Positions 1 to 6,663 of a stretch of DNA of 24,093 nt are shown here, in pieces. Source of the stretch: a virus. Location of the stretch: the IMG/VR virus record IMGVR_UViG_3300033571_017006, positions 1 to 24,093 of that record, one strand, 5' to 3'. Numbering within the stretch: the stretch's first letter is position 1; each line of letters begins with the position of its first letter. Under the pieces are notes generated by a model. The model saw only the letters and a program-made list of their open reading frames with translations. It was not told the origin of the DNA and made no database searches. The position numbers and the translations under genes are program-made.

Positions 1-114
1 AACAATCGACTCGTGAAGCTGGAGCAACTCGGACTCGCTCGGCGGCGCGGAAAATGCGGCAAGTGGGTCATGTGGCTCAGGGTGAACGCCGCCAGTGAGA
101 CACGGCGGGAATAA
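1..114 (+). CDS. 3' end of a winged-helix-like protein (partial)
   Basis: The first reading frame is open from base 1 to a TAA at 112-114 and gives 37 residues, beginning NNRLVKLEQLGLARRRGKCG. The pattern of a recognition-type helix (RLVKLEQLGL), basic residues, a turn and then KWVMWLRV resembles the last helix and wing of a winged-helix DNA-binding domain, as in phage replication or regulatory proteins. The start and most of the gene lie outside the window, so function cannot be assigned. It runs in the same direction as the virion genes and is followed 75 bases later by the zinc-ribbon gene. The family call is inference from a short pattern. Confidence 0.5.
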   Translation, partial: NNRLVKLEQLGLARRRGKCGKWVMWLRVNAASETRRE

Positions 115-189
115 GACTTTGAGAGCACTGGAGGCGATCTACCGCCGTTGTCTCCAGTGGCATTGTTCGGCGGGTTTCCACAAACATCT

Positions 190-408
190 ATGGCCTACGA
201 AGACACTCACTGCCCATGCGGAGGGCACAAGCTCCGCGAAACAATGCTCTGCGACTCATGCGAGACACACCTCGCAGATAGGCCGGAAAACCTCATCATG
301 CGAGATCCCGCAACAACATGGGAACATCGTAGATCTGCCGCCATCCGATTAATTGGGTTGGCGAGAAAACGGACTGCTAAGCCTCAACTCGCTCTTGCTT
401 ATGTCTGA
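190..408 (+). CDS. small zinc-ribbon phage protein
   Basis: A 72-residue protein with a CxC-x10-CxxC set of cysteines (C8, C10, C21, C24) in an N-terminal segment containing CPCGG and LCDSC, the layout of a compact zinc ribbon. The C-terminal half is basic and helical, with RRSAAIRLIGLARKR. Proteins of this size with the same CPCGG...LCxxC start and an Arg-rich tail are common near terminase genes in tailed phages; their role is unknown. The ATG at 190 is chosen because the conserved block begins just after it. The frame continues upstream to 148, but those residues look unlike the family. No Shine-Dalgarno sequence precedes the start. Zinc binding is inferred from the cysteines only. Confidence 0.65.
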   Translation: MAYEDTHCPCGGHKLRETMLCDSCETHLADRPENLIMRDPATTWEHRRSAAIRLIGLARKRTAKPQLALAYV

Positions 409-448
409 GCCGAACAACGAGCTGAGCCGCTAGCGAGCCTCAGCGAGT
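387..448. other. inverted repeats between zinc-ribbon gene and terS
   Basis: ACTCGCT (387-393) pairs with AGCGAGT (442-448), and a competing inner hairpin pairs GCTGAG (421-426) with CTCAGC (439-444) around GCTAGC. There is no T-tract, so this is not a standard intrinsic terminator. Bases 449-510 hold no gene. TTGACT at 476-481 resembles a -35 box, but no convincing -10 follows it. Confidence 0.3.
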
Positions 449-510
449 CTGTTTGCCGCAGCGCCAGTTCGCCCCTTGACTTTACGACCTGCATCTAACC
501 CGATACGAGC

Positions 511-945
511 ATGCCCGCATTGAAGAACCCGAAACATGAAGCGTTTGCGCAAGCTGTGGCTCTCGGCATGCCCGCCAGTCAGGCCTACGTCGAGCACGTC
601 AGCCGGGATGGGAATTGCTCAAGCGGGACGGCGGAAGTAACGGGCTGTCGGCTTTCTAAAGATTCTAAGGTGTCTCTAAGAATCGCAGATTTGAGAAAAA
701 AGGTCAGCGAGAAAGCTGACCGCAAGTTCGACCTGACACGGGACCGCTGGCTTGATCGACTCGAAAAGATCGCCGACAAGGCCGAAGATGCGGAGGACTA
801 TTCAGCCGCAACCGGCGCGCTTCGAGAGATTGGGAAAGCCGCCGCCTACTACGAGCCCGAGGAGGTCCGACACACGGGCCACATTGACGTTGCCCTGCCC
901 GACCTCGCGGCAGTGGTGGCGAAAGTCTTCAAAGCCAAGCCATGA
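511..945 (+). CDS. terS: terminase small subunit
   Basis: A 144-residue protein that should recognise the packaging site on concatemeric phage DNA and deliver it to the large subunit. The N-terminal 50 residues carry the pattern of small terminases: a KHEAFAQAVALGMPASQAY segment (helix, turn, helix) for DNA binding. A long charged helical stretch follows, with RIADLRKKVSEKADRKFDLTRDRWLDRLEKIA, as in the oligomerising core. The C-terminus (DLAAVVAKVFKAKP) would contact the large subunit. The ATG at 511 leaves the full N-terminal helix; no Shine-Dalgarno sequence is visible. Its TGA overlaps the ATG of the next gene by four bases (ATGA), so the two terminase genes are probably translationally coupled. 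The assignment rests on size, motif pattern and position before terL. Confidence 0.85.
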   Translation: MPALKNPKHEAFAQAVALGMPASQAYVEHVSRDGNCSSGTAEVTGCRLSKDSKVSLRIADLRKKVSEKADRKFDLTRDRWLDRLEKIADKAEDAEDYSAATGALREIGKAAAYYEPEEVRHTGHIDVALPDLAAVVAKVFKAKP

Positions 946-2552
946 CCGCCACCGTCACAGCCGAGGAAATGGCCGCATGCCTGGGTGACAAGCGATGGCG
1001 CTTGAACAATCTCATGCTCATTCTCCCCGAGGATGACGAGGACGGGGGCCTAATCCCCTTTGTGATGCGCGCCGAACAGGAGCAGTTCCTTCGCGAGCGC
1101 CACACGCGAAATTTTGTCCCGAAGGCTCGAAAGCTGGGCATGTCCACGCTCATTGTCTTGGACAACTTCGACGAGGCCCTGACGGTCCCGAATACCCATT
1201 GCGCGATTGTGGACTACCGCGAGGACGACGCCTTGAAGAAGCTCGACATTGCGCGCAGGGCATGGAAGGACGGGCCAAAGCATCCGAATCCCGTGATTGC
1301 GCACATTTGGGCACAGATTCACAAGGGGCTGAAACTGGTCAAAGACACGACCGAAAGGCTGGAATGGTCGAACGGCTCCTGCATGGAGGCCTCGACCTCC
1401 TTCATGGGTGGAACTCCGCGCCGCATCCATTGGAGCGAGGCAGGGCCGCAGTCTGCACACGCGCCGGATCGCGCCCGAAAAGTCAAGCGAGGCACCCTGA
1501 ACGCCATTGGGGCACACGGCGTCATTGACGTAGAGACGACCATGGAGGGCGGCGAGGGCACGCCAGCACGCGACCTGTTCGATTTGGCGCTCTCGATGGT
1601 GGGCAAACCGCTCTCGCGCATGGATTGGAAGCTCCATTTCTTCCCGTGGTATGGGCACCCGTCTTACGATCTTACCGGCCACGCGCCCGAGACTGACGAG
1701 GTGCTGAAATACGCTGCCGAGATGCAGGAAAAGCACGGCATCAAGATTCCGGCTTCGCGCTGGGCTTGGTATGAGAAGAAGCGCCAGGAGCAGAAAGACG
1801 ACGTGTGGACGCAGTTTCCGACCATTGCCGAGGAGGCAATCCGCGTGGTCGTGTCCGGCCAAATCTTCCCGCAGGTCGTGACGGTCAAGAGCAAGGGCCG
1901 TGTCCGACCGCTGACCGTCGAGGCGAACCGCCCGCTTTGGTCGTTTTGGGACATCGGCAACGACGGCCTCTCTTGCTGGGTGGGCCAACAGGTCTTTCGT
2001 GACATCCTGTGGCATCGGTTCTTTTTCACGACCGGCGCGGGTGCTGTCCGGGCGGCGGAAGTGATTCGCCAATTTGAGCAGGAGCTAGGCTTGTCCTTCT
2101 CGACTCACTTCTTCCCGCATGACGTGGACTATCGCGACCGTGGCTCATCGGTCACTTACCGCAGCCAGCTTGTCGCCGCTGGGGTGCCGAATCACAAGAT
2201 TATTACGATCCCGATTGCGGGCGACAAGTGGGACGGCATCAACGCCGTGCGTGACCGCATCCCGCGCATGTGGTTCGATCCGGCCTGCGAGAAGGCCCAA
2301 ATCGACGCATTCGGCGAAAAGCTGCCTTCGGGCCTCGGATGCTTGACGAACTACCGGACGCAGCCAAAAGCCGCTTCTGGCGCACTGCGGGCTCTGCCGC
2401 TGCATGACGTGAACTCGCACGGGGCTGACGCTATGGTGACGTTTGGCGCTGCCGATGAGCAGGGCAGCCTTGTCGGCAACCTGCGGGCCGATGAGACGCC
2501 AAGAGCGCAACGGCGCGGCACGGTGGCGGTCGGAGGATTGGCGAATTTGTAG
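942..2552 (+). CDS. terL: terminase large subunit (ATPase-nuclease)
   Basis: A 536-residue packaging motor. The N-terminal ATPase domain has a Walker-A-type motif KARKLGMST (residues 61-69), a variant of the KARQLGxST form seen in many phage terminases. A Walker-B/catalytic-Glu-like segment, RRIHWSEAG, lies near residue 160. The C-terminal RNase-H-fold nuclease shows the expected acidic residues: D337 in FWDIGND, D394/D396 in HDVDYRD and D496 in HGADAM. Length is normal for the family. It begins inside the terS stop (ATGA) and has no Shine-Dalgarno sequence. It is followed not by the portal gene but by a 473-base non-coding gap with tRNA-like structures. The function is well supported by motifs and position; the headful or cos type of packaging cannot be read from the sequence. 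Confidence 0.93.
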   Translation: MTATVTAEEMAACLGDKRWRLNNLMLILPEDDEDGGLIPFVMRAEQEQFLRERHTRNFVPKARKLGMSTLIVLDNFDEALTVPNTHCAIVDYREDDALKKLDIARRAWKDGPKHPNPVIAHIWAQIHKGLKLVKDTTERLEWSNGSCMEASTSFMGGTPRRIHWSEAGPQSAHAPDRARKVKRGTLNAIGAHGVIDVETTMEGGEGTPARDLFDLALSMVGKPLSRMDWKLHFFPWYGHPSYDLTGHAPETDEVLKYAAEMQEKHGIKIPASRWAWYEKKRQEQKDDVWTQFPTIAEEAIRVVVSGQIFPQVVTVKSKGRVRPLTVEANRPLWSFWDIGNDGLSCWVGQQVFRDILWHRFFFTTGAGAVRAAEVIRQFEQELGLSFSTHFFPHDVDYRDRGSSVTYRSQLVAAGVPNHKIITIPIAGDKWDGINAVRDRIPRMWFDPACEKAQIDAFGEKLPSGLGCLTNYRTQPKAASGALRALPLHDVNSHGADAMVTFGAADEQGSLVGNLRADETPRAQRRGTVAVGGLANL

Positions 2553-2587
2553 CTTGCCAATACCACGAAATGCCGCACAATAGCATT

Positions 2588-2599
2588 CAAGCGCGCTTG
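2588..2599. repeat. 12-bp perfect palindrome
   Basis: CAAGCGCGCTTG is perfectly self-complementary. It lies 35 bases after the terL stop and just before the tRNA-like array. It could be a protein-binding site or the lower part of a small RNA hairpin. There is no T-tract, so it is not a classical terminator. Confidence 0.35.
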
Positions 2600-2606
2600 T
2601 GGCGCT

Positions 2607-2624
2607 GTGATCTTTGACAACTCG
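2607..2624 (+). promoter_or_regulatory. GTGATC / TTGACAAC motif upstream of the RNA array
   Basis: GTGATC (2607-2612) is followed after one base by TTGACAAC (2614-2621) and TCG. Almost the same pair recurs at 7527-7545, before the capsid gene. TTGACA is a perfect -35 box for a housekeeping sigma factor, but no TATAAT-like hexamer sits 16-18 bases downstream. It is a promoter candidate only. Confidence 0.25.
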
Positions 2625-2751
2625 AAAACAGAATCCAGCGGCGGCGTGGAAGGACACGCAAGCATCGCAGCCAGACGCACGGAGACTAACTGCGTTGACC
2701 CGTTAGCAGGTATCAAGCCCTGCCCGCTGGATTCTGTTTTCCAAATTCGAG
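2621..2751 (+). ncRNA. tRNA-like RNA 1 with extended acceptor helix
   Basis: An 18-bp perfect inverted repeat (GAAAACAGAATCCAGCGG, 2624-2641, with 2724-2741) closes a tRNA-like core; an outer CTCG/CGAG pair extends it. The inner seven pairs act as an acceptor stem (CCAGCGG/CCGCTGG). Then come CG, a D-arm (GCGT/ACGC, 2644-2659, loop GGAAGGAC), and near the 3' end a T-arm (GCAGG 2706-2710, CCTGC 2719-2723) joined directly to the acceptor. The T-loop TATCAAGC has 8 bases instead of 7. The anticodon region is not canonical: either CGCAG/CTGCG with a 19-base loop, or ACGCA/TGCGT with an 11-base loop. No CCA is encoded. It is not a normal tRNA; the fold is by hand pairing. Confidence 0.6.
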
Positions 2752-2895
2752 AGTAGAGTTCAGCGGGGTAGCTCAAGGCGAAACGCACTTTGTCACGGTG
2801 CAAAGTAGGTGTCGGTGACACGACATAGTAGAGCGGCATCCTCCCTAAGAAGCCGGTTGCGGGTTCAAGTCCCGCTCCCGCTGAACTCTACTCTC
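2749..2895 (+). ncRNA. tRNA-Arg(CCU)-like RNA 2 with extended acceptor helix
   Basis: A 19-bp perfect inverted repeat (GAGAGTAGAGTTCAGCGGG, 2749-2767, with 2877-2895) surrounds a nearly exact tRNA layout. It has a 7-bp acceptor (2762-2768 with 2876-2882), TA at positions 8-9 and a D-stem GCTC/GAGC (2771-2774, 2831-2834). The anticodon stem is GCATC/GAAGC (2836-2840, 2849-2853), the variable loop is CGGTT, and the T-arm is canonical, GCGGG/CCCGC with loop TTCAAGT. Three features depart from a tRNA. The D-loop is 56 bases with its own small hairpins. The anticodon loop CTCCCTAA has 8 bases. The anticodon stem has one A-A mismatch. Removing one C gives CTCCTAA, an Arg CCU loop. No CCA is encoded. 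Confidence 0.68.
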
Positions 2896-2896
2896 C

Positions 2897-3006
2897 GAAG
2901 GTTGAATTGAGCGAATGGTGTAAAACTTGTGAGAGCATCCAGCGCGGTGCCGCCCTGCGTGGTAACAGTAGGCGGGTTCAAATCCTGCCCGCTCAATTCA
3001 GCTTTT
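2897..3006 (+). ncRNA. tRNA-like RNA 3 with extended acceptor helix
   Basis: An 11-bp perfect repeat (TGAATTGAGCG, 2903-2913, with 2990-3000) extends outward to about 17 bp with G-T pairs (2897-2913 with 2990-3006). Inside it lie an acceptor TGAGCGA/CCGCTCA (2908-2914, 2989-2995; last pair A-C) and a D-stem GGTG/CATC (2917-2920, 2936-2939) with a 15-base loop. The best anticodon-like arm is CGCGG/CTGCG (2943-2947, 2955-2959), and its 7-base loop TGCCGCC lacks the usual T33. The T-arm is GCGGG/CCTGC (2972-2976, 2984-2988) with a canonical TTCAAAT loop. The 12-base linker before the T-arm is long. No CCA is encoded. It starts two bases after RNA 2 ends. Confidence 0.58.
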
Positions 3007-3025
3007 GGGGAGAGCTATTAAATTT

Positions 3026-3280
3026 ATGAGCACGCCAAATAAAAAGCAGCAAGCATGGATGCGGCGAGTTGAGAGGTTGCTTTGCAATCCTCCGCCTGGA
3101 ATTGGTCTTTATACCACGGGGGACCGTTGTTTAAGCGTCTATGATGTGAAAAAGGAGGCCGCAATCAATGCGCGAATGGATCGAGGTCCGGGAACTGACT
3201 TTTGCTGCGCGGTCGATGAACTCGGGGCCGGTTTAGGCATGATTGAGGCGGCTATTTGTATTCACTCGACCTCCGGTTAA
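3026..3280 (+). CDS. conserved small phage protein
   Basis: An 84-residue protein starting MSTPNKKQQAWMRRVERLLC, with a basic helical N-terminus. It continues with NPPPGIGLYTTGDRCLSVYD, probably a short beta-rich segment, and ends AAICIHSTSG. Small proteins with this NKKQ...RVERLL...NPP...Y..GD..LSVYD pattern occur in other tailed phages; their role is unknown. The ATG at 3026 fits that N-terminus. A TTG at 3005 is in frame but would sit inside the 3' arm of RNA 3. A GGGGAG at 3007-3012 is too far (13 bases) for a standard ribosome site. The stop overlaps the next ATG by one base (TAATG). Confidence 0.65.
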   Translation: MSTPNKKQQAWMRRVERLLCNPPPGIGLYTTGDRCLSVYDVKKEAAINARMDRGPGTDFCCAVDELGAGLGMIEAAICIHSTSG

Positions 3281-3684
3281 TGAACGTCCAGCAAGCAATC
3301 GCCGCCCTCTACGCCTCGCACTTTGCGGCGGGCCATACCTTCGAGGCCGATTTAGCGGCCCATCTCCGCAACGGCTACGTGTGGGCGTCTCCTACCGCTT
3401 TCGTGATGGCTCGCCTTGTTCGTTCAGACTGGACGTGGGCCGAATGGGGCAACCTGGAGCTTTCCGACCCGGACGGCGATTGCTGGTGCGTTTGGATCGC
3501 AGCCGGTGACTTGGCGGAGTTCTTCCGCGTTTGCCCGCGTGAGACAAAATTCGCTTGCTATTCCAGGCGCGGTTTCCCCCGACTTTGGGAGTTCGACGAA
3601 CTCAAACGACTCTGTTGCCATGGGATTCATGCCAAAACCGCAAGCTCCGCCCCCTCCGCCTCCTGCTCCTTTGCCGGTGCGTGA
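3280..3684 (+). CDS. hypothetical phage protein
   Basis: A 134-residue protein, MNVQQAIAALYASHFAAGHTF..., rich in Trp (WTWAEWG, CWCVW) and with several Cys in the C-terminal third. I do not recognise a fold or catalytic motif. The one-base overlap with the preceding stop (TAATG) and continuous phage-like codon use support it as a real gene. The last 21 codons overlap the next gene (from 3620) in another frame, so the low-complexity C-terminus (SSAPSASCSFAGA) may be shaped by that overlap. It lies between the tRNA-like array and the portal, in the place where similar phages carry small accessory genes. Confidence 0.55.
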   Translation: MNVQQAIAALYASHFAAGHTFEADLAAHLRNGYVWASPTAFVMARLVRSDWTWAEWGNLELSDPDGDCWCVWIAAGDLAEFFRVCPRETKFACYSRRGFPRLWEFDELKRLCCHGIHAKTASSAPSASCSFAGA

Positions 3685-3820
3685 AGATGTCCAACAGGGC
3701 ACGACCGACGCCGCTGCGATGCAGCAACGCAAGAAGGGCATTCGCTCAACCATCCTCGGGCAGGCCGCGCAGCCAAAAACCATTCTCGGGCAGGTTCCTC
3801 AAGGCCAAAGCATGCCATGA
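3620..3820 (+). CDS. small Pro-rich protein upstream of portal
   Basis: A 66-residue protein, MGFMPKPQAPPPPPPAPLPV..., with a proline run and then QQRKKGIRSTILGQ and KTILGQ, a duplicated TILGQ motif. Short proteins with a Pro-rich front and an (R/K)xGxxxTIL repeat are often found directly before the head-tail connector gene in podophages; their function is unknown. The start may be 3620 or 3629 (both ATG, in frame). It overlaps the previous gene by 65 bases and ends in an ATGA overlap with the portal start, which suggests coupled translation. Confidence 0.6.
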   Translation: MGFMPKPQAPPPPPPAPLPVREDVQQGTTDAAAMQQRKKGIRSTILGQAAQPKTILGQVPQGQSMP

Positions 3821-5532
3821 CCGAAGAACCCCAAGACGCCAAGGCCATGTACTCCGCCCGCGACAAAGCGAAGGCGGAAAAGCTGGTCAAGAAGTTCGAG
3901 CGCCTCGAAGGCGACCGCGCGCCCTTTGATGCACTTTGGCAGGAAGTGGCCGAGAAGATCAGCCCTCGCCACGCTGGCATTACGGTTCAGCGCGTCACGC
4001 CAGACAAGGGCGTCGAAGCTCGCATGTTCGACACGACCGGCAGCGATGCCTTGCAGACCATGGCGGCGGGCCTCATGTCTTGGACGACTTCGGCAAGTGA
4101 GGAATGGTTTCAATTCGCCGCGCCGTCGAACCAACGGGCAACCGATGCCGTCAAGCTGTGGACTCAGGAGGCCTCGCACGTCGCGCAGGAACTGCTCGCG
4201 AACTCGAATTACTACACTTCGCGTCATGAAAACCTGCTGACCAAGTGCGCGCACGGCACAACCGCCATGCTGGCCGAAATGCGCAACGGTCGCCTTCGCT
4301 TCGAGTCTTTTCCGATTGGCACCTACTGCATCGAGGAGAACATTTTCGGCGAGGTGACGGGCTTTTTCCGTCGCCACAAGCTCGCGCCTTCCCGCATTGT
4401 CGAACTCATGGGCGAAGAGGCGCTGACCAAAGACATGCGCGAGGCCTGGGCGGTCGAAAAGAACGGCGGAGCGGGCAAGGAGTTCGATGTCCTTCACGCC
4501 ATCTACGAGCGCGACCGCGCCGACATTCCCGAGACGGCGAATCCTGCCGCCTCCATCTTCATGCCCGTGGCGTCGTGCTGGGTCTGCATTGCCTCGAAGC
4601 AAATGCTCAAGGAGTCCGGCTTTGCCTCCATGCCGATCTTTGCGGCCCGTTACCTCAAATGGTCGGCCCTTGGTGCAACCTGTCCTTGGGGCTACTCTCC
4701 GGGCATTCTGGCGTTGCCGGAAGTGAAGCAGAACAACTTCTTGCATGCCATGCTCGACGTGATGGTCGAACGCGCCATCGACCCGCCCATGATGGCACCC
4801 GACGAACTCGAAGGGCAGCTAATCATGACGGCGCGTGGCGTGAACTACGTCAACCAGAACGTCGCTGCGGATCGCTGGCCGCGACCTCTGTATCAGCCTG
4901 CCGACCTCAAGACTGCGCAATGGATCGTCGAGCAAAAGAAGCTCGCCATTCAGACCAAGTTTCACGTCGAGCTTTTCCAAATGTTCGCGAACCTCGACCG
5001 CCAAATGACGGCCCGCGAGGTCGCAGAACGGGCAGGCGAGCGCCTGACCCTCATCACGCCCGCCTTCTCGCGCGATGCCGTCGAGGAAGTGCAACCGATG
5101 ATGCAGCATGTTTTTACGCTGCTCGCCGAATCGGGCCAGCTTCCTCCGCCTCCTGCCGAAGCATTCCTTGGCGGCAATCCTGCCAGCGGTCGCGTTGCCA
5201 TGCCGAAGGTCGTGCTCCAAGGTCGGCTTGCGCTGGCAATCCGCATGCAGCGCAACATGGCCGCAAGCCGGACCCTGGAGGAAACGCTGACCATCGCGCA
5301 GGCCGTTCCCGGCGTGCTGGACAACTACGATTTCGACACCATGGAGCGCGCCAAGGCTCTCGCGAACGGCATCCCTGCCGAATGGCTCAAGCCGGAAGAT
5401 GTCCGCGACGCGCAGCGCCAACAGGCCGCAGAAGCTCAACAGGCCGCAATGGCCGCCGAGATGGCCGAAAAAGCAGCGGGAACCGTCCAGAAGGTCGGAG
5501 GCATCGAACAAGCCCGCGAACTCATTGCATGA
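3817..5532 (+). CDS. head-to-tail connector (portal) protein
   Basis: A 571-residue protein of the T7 gp8-like head-tail connector family. The N-terminal FERLEGDRAPFDALWQEVAE and ISPRHAG segments match the start of that family (R...F...W.E.A..I.P). The motifs FDTTGSDALQTMAAGLMSWTT and WFQFAAPS are typical of its stem/wing region. It forms the dodecameric ring at one vertex, where terminase docks and the tail is later built. The C-terminal 50 residues are a Gln/Ala-rich helix (RQQAAEAQQAAMAAEMAEK), probably the crown. Length is close to the family norm. Both the start and the stop are ATGA overlaps with neighbours. The call is strong from sequence pattern and position after terminase and before scaffold and capsid. 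Confidence 0.9.
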   Translation: MTEEPQDAKAMYSARDKAKAEKLVKKFERLEGDRAPFDALWQEVAEKISPRHAGITVQRVTPDKGVEARMFDTTGSDALQTMAAGLMSWTTSASEEWFQFAAPSNQRATDAVKLWTQEASHVAQELLANSNYYTSRHENLLTKCAHGTTAMLAEMRNGRLRFESFPIGTYCIEENIFGEVTGFFRRHKLAPSRIVELMGEEALTKDMREAWAVEKNGGAGKEFDVLHAIYERDRADIPETANPAASIFMPVASCWVCIASKQMLKESGFASMPIFAARYLKWSALGATCPWGYSPGILALPEVKQNNFLHAMLDVMVERAIDPPMMAPDELEGQLIMTARGVNYVNQNVAADRWPRPLYQPADLKTAQWIVEQKKLAIQTKFHVELFQMFANLDRQMTAREVAERAGERLTLITPAFSRDAVEEVQPMMQHVFTLLAESGQLPPPPAEAFLGGNPASGRVAMPKVVLQGRLALAIRMQRNMAASRTLEETLTIAQAVPGVLDNYDFDTMERAKALANGIPAEWLKPEDVRDAQRQQAAEAQQAAMAAEMAEKAAGTVQKVGGIEQARELIA

Positions 5533-5825
5533 GCCAAGAATTTAGACCCAATTTCTCGAACCACTTTCGACGTGGCAACAAAGACGCCGTTATCAAGATG
5601 GCGGACTTTGCCTCGCAGTTCGGCCTGCAAACGCGGATTCAGCACCTATTCGAGAAAGAGGGTGTAACGTGCTTTTCATTTCAGGCTGAAATCATGGGCC
5701 GGAAGTATGCCGCCAATGTGGCGCTGCGTCCCGAGACTCACAACGAAAAGGATGTCGAGGAACTGGCGGTCGAAATCTGGAGCGAGTTCCGCAAAATGGA
5801 AATCATGCCCACAATCGCGCAATGA
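5529..5825 (+). CDS. hypothetical head-region protein
   Basis: A 98-residue protein starting MSQEFRPNFSNHFRRGNKDA at the ATG that overlaps the portal stop. The same frame is open far upstream through the portal gene, but only the part from 5529 reads like a protein with normal composition. The middle contains FASQFGLQTRIQHLFEKEG and a likely strand, FSFQAEIMGRKYAANVALR, followed by an acidic helix. I do not recognise the family. The place between portal and scaffold suggests a small head or assembly factor, by inference only. It ends in an ATGA overlap with the next gene. Confidence 0.6.
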   Translation: MSQEFRPNFSNHFRRGNKDAVIKMADFASQFGLQTRIQHLFEKEGVTCFSFQAEIMGRKYAANVALRPETHNEKDVEELAVEIWSEFRKMEIMPTIAQ

Positions 5826-6127
5826 CCGAAGAGACGCCACGCCAAAAGGAGCTTCGCGTTATTCGCGGGGCCGCACAATCGCTGTCCAAAAACAAGGACT
5901 GGGAACGCATTTGGGTCTATCTGCAAAAACGCTACCCCATCGCCGCGCCAGTTTTTGAAACCGGCCACGAAGGCAACACGCACCGCGCCGCAAAGCGAGA
6001 TGGCAACCGCGAGGTGATGTCTCACATCCTTGCGCTCATGACTTTACCTCTAGACGTTGATTTTGAGATCGACGCTATGGAGTTGAAACCCGCAGAAGCA
6101 ACAAGCAACACCCACGCACCCGCATGA
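5822..6127 (+). CDS. small head-region protein, possibly Bbp19-like
   Basis: A 101-residue protein starting MTEETPRQKELRVIRGAAQS. The core DWERIWVYLQKRYPI...VFETGHEGN...AKRDGNREVMSHILALM resembles the small Bbp19-type structural proteins that lie between portal and scaffold in Bordetella-phage-like podoviruses. Those have an aromatic helix, a polar middle and a G.RE...IL helix. This resemblance is by eye and uncertain. It is coupled to both neighbours through ATGA overlaps. The C-terminus (PAEATSNTHAPA) is disordered-looking. Confidence 0.5.
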   Translation: MTEETPRQKELRVIRGAAQSLSKNKDWERIWVYLQKRYPIAAPVFETGHEGNTHRAAKRDGNREVMSHILALMTLPLDVDFEIDAMELKPAEATSNTHAPA

Positions 6128-6642
6128 TTACCATTGAAGGAAGTGCCGTTCTCCGCGACGGCCAACAAATCGCAGAACTGGAGGGCGGCGTTGTCCGCTC
6201 TCTCTCGAAACTCCCGCCCGTCATCATGGGCCAAGTTCGCAAGGCCGCAGGAGCCGACGTGACTTTTGAAGTCATCGAAAGCGCCAGCAAAGCGCCGGAA
6301 ACGCCTACGCCGATCGACAAGCCGGAAACGCCCGAAGTCGAGCAGAGCAAGCCCGAACCTGCCGAGGAAACGGACCTGACGACCATTTTCGGCATCACGG
6401 TTGCGGCTGACAGGGGGCTGATTCCCATGTACCCGGCCATGCACGAAGCTCTCGGCAGTCGCACGCCCGCCTTTGTGGCCTGGGCGAAAAGCATCCTCAG
6501 CGCCGAGGACTTCGCGCGCGAGTATGCCGGTAAGACACTGCCGACCGTCGAGGAGGTCGAGTTTCAGTTTGGCAAGATCGCGCGCGCAAATGCCGCTCAT
6601 GAAAAGCGGTCTGAAAGCGAGCACGGCGGCGAACCCATCTAA
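6124..6642 (+). CDS. hypothetical head-region protein
   Basis: A 172-residue protein in three parts: an N-terminal 60 residues with beta-like patterns (MITIEGSAVLRDGQQIAELE), a Pro/Glu-rich linker (about 60-95: ETPTPIDKPETPEVEQSKPE) and a C-terminal helical part (PAMHEALGSRTPAFVAWAKS, then TVEEVEFQFGKIARAN). I do not recognise a family. It is the last gene of the overlapping run that begins at the portal; after it comes a 21-base gap before the scaffold gene. A role in head assembly is inferred only from position. Confidence 0.55.
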   Translation: MITIEGSAVLRDGQQIAELEGGVVRSLSKLPPVIMGQVRKAAGADVTFEVIESASKAPETPTPIDKPETPEVEQSKPEPAEETDLTTIFGITVAADRGLIPMYPAMHEALGSRTPAFVAWAKSILSAEDFAREYAGKTLPTVEEVEFQFGKIARANAAHEKRSESEHGGEPI

Positions 6643-6663
6643 TCCACATCCAACAGCACCAAC

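Noticed and set aside
95-352. 85-codon plus-strand frame over the zinc-ribbon gene
   Set aside because: It overlaps the zinc-ribbon gene in another frame for most of its length and shows no protein-like pattern beyond its first 25 residues.
1050-2072. Long minus-strand frame opposite terL
   Set aside because: Typical of shadow frames in GC-rich genes; no motif and no start signal, while terL has full catalytic motifs.
2588-2599. Palindrome as a terL terminator
   Set aside because: No T-tract follows and the stem is only six pairs without a loop, so it cannot act as a standard intrinsic terminator.
2553-3025. Group I intron or CRISPR array in the terL-portal gap
   Set aside because: There are no regularly spaced direct repeats and the paired segments are far too short for an intron core.
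4245-5528. Upstream extension of the 5529 gene through the portal frame
   Set aside because: The translation is Arg/His-rich shadow sequence of the portal gene; only the part from 5529 looks like a protein.
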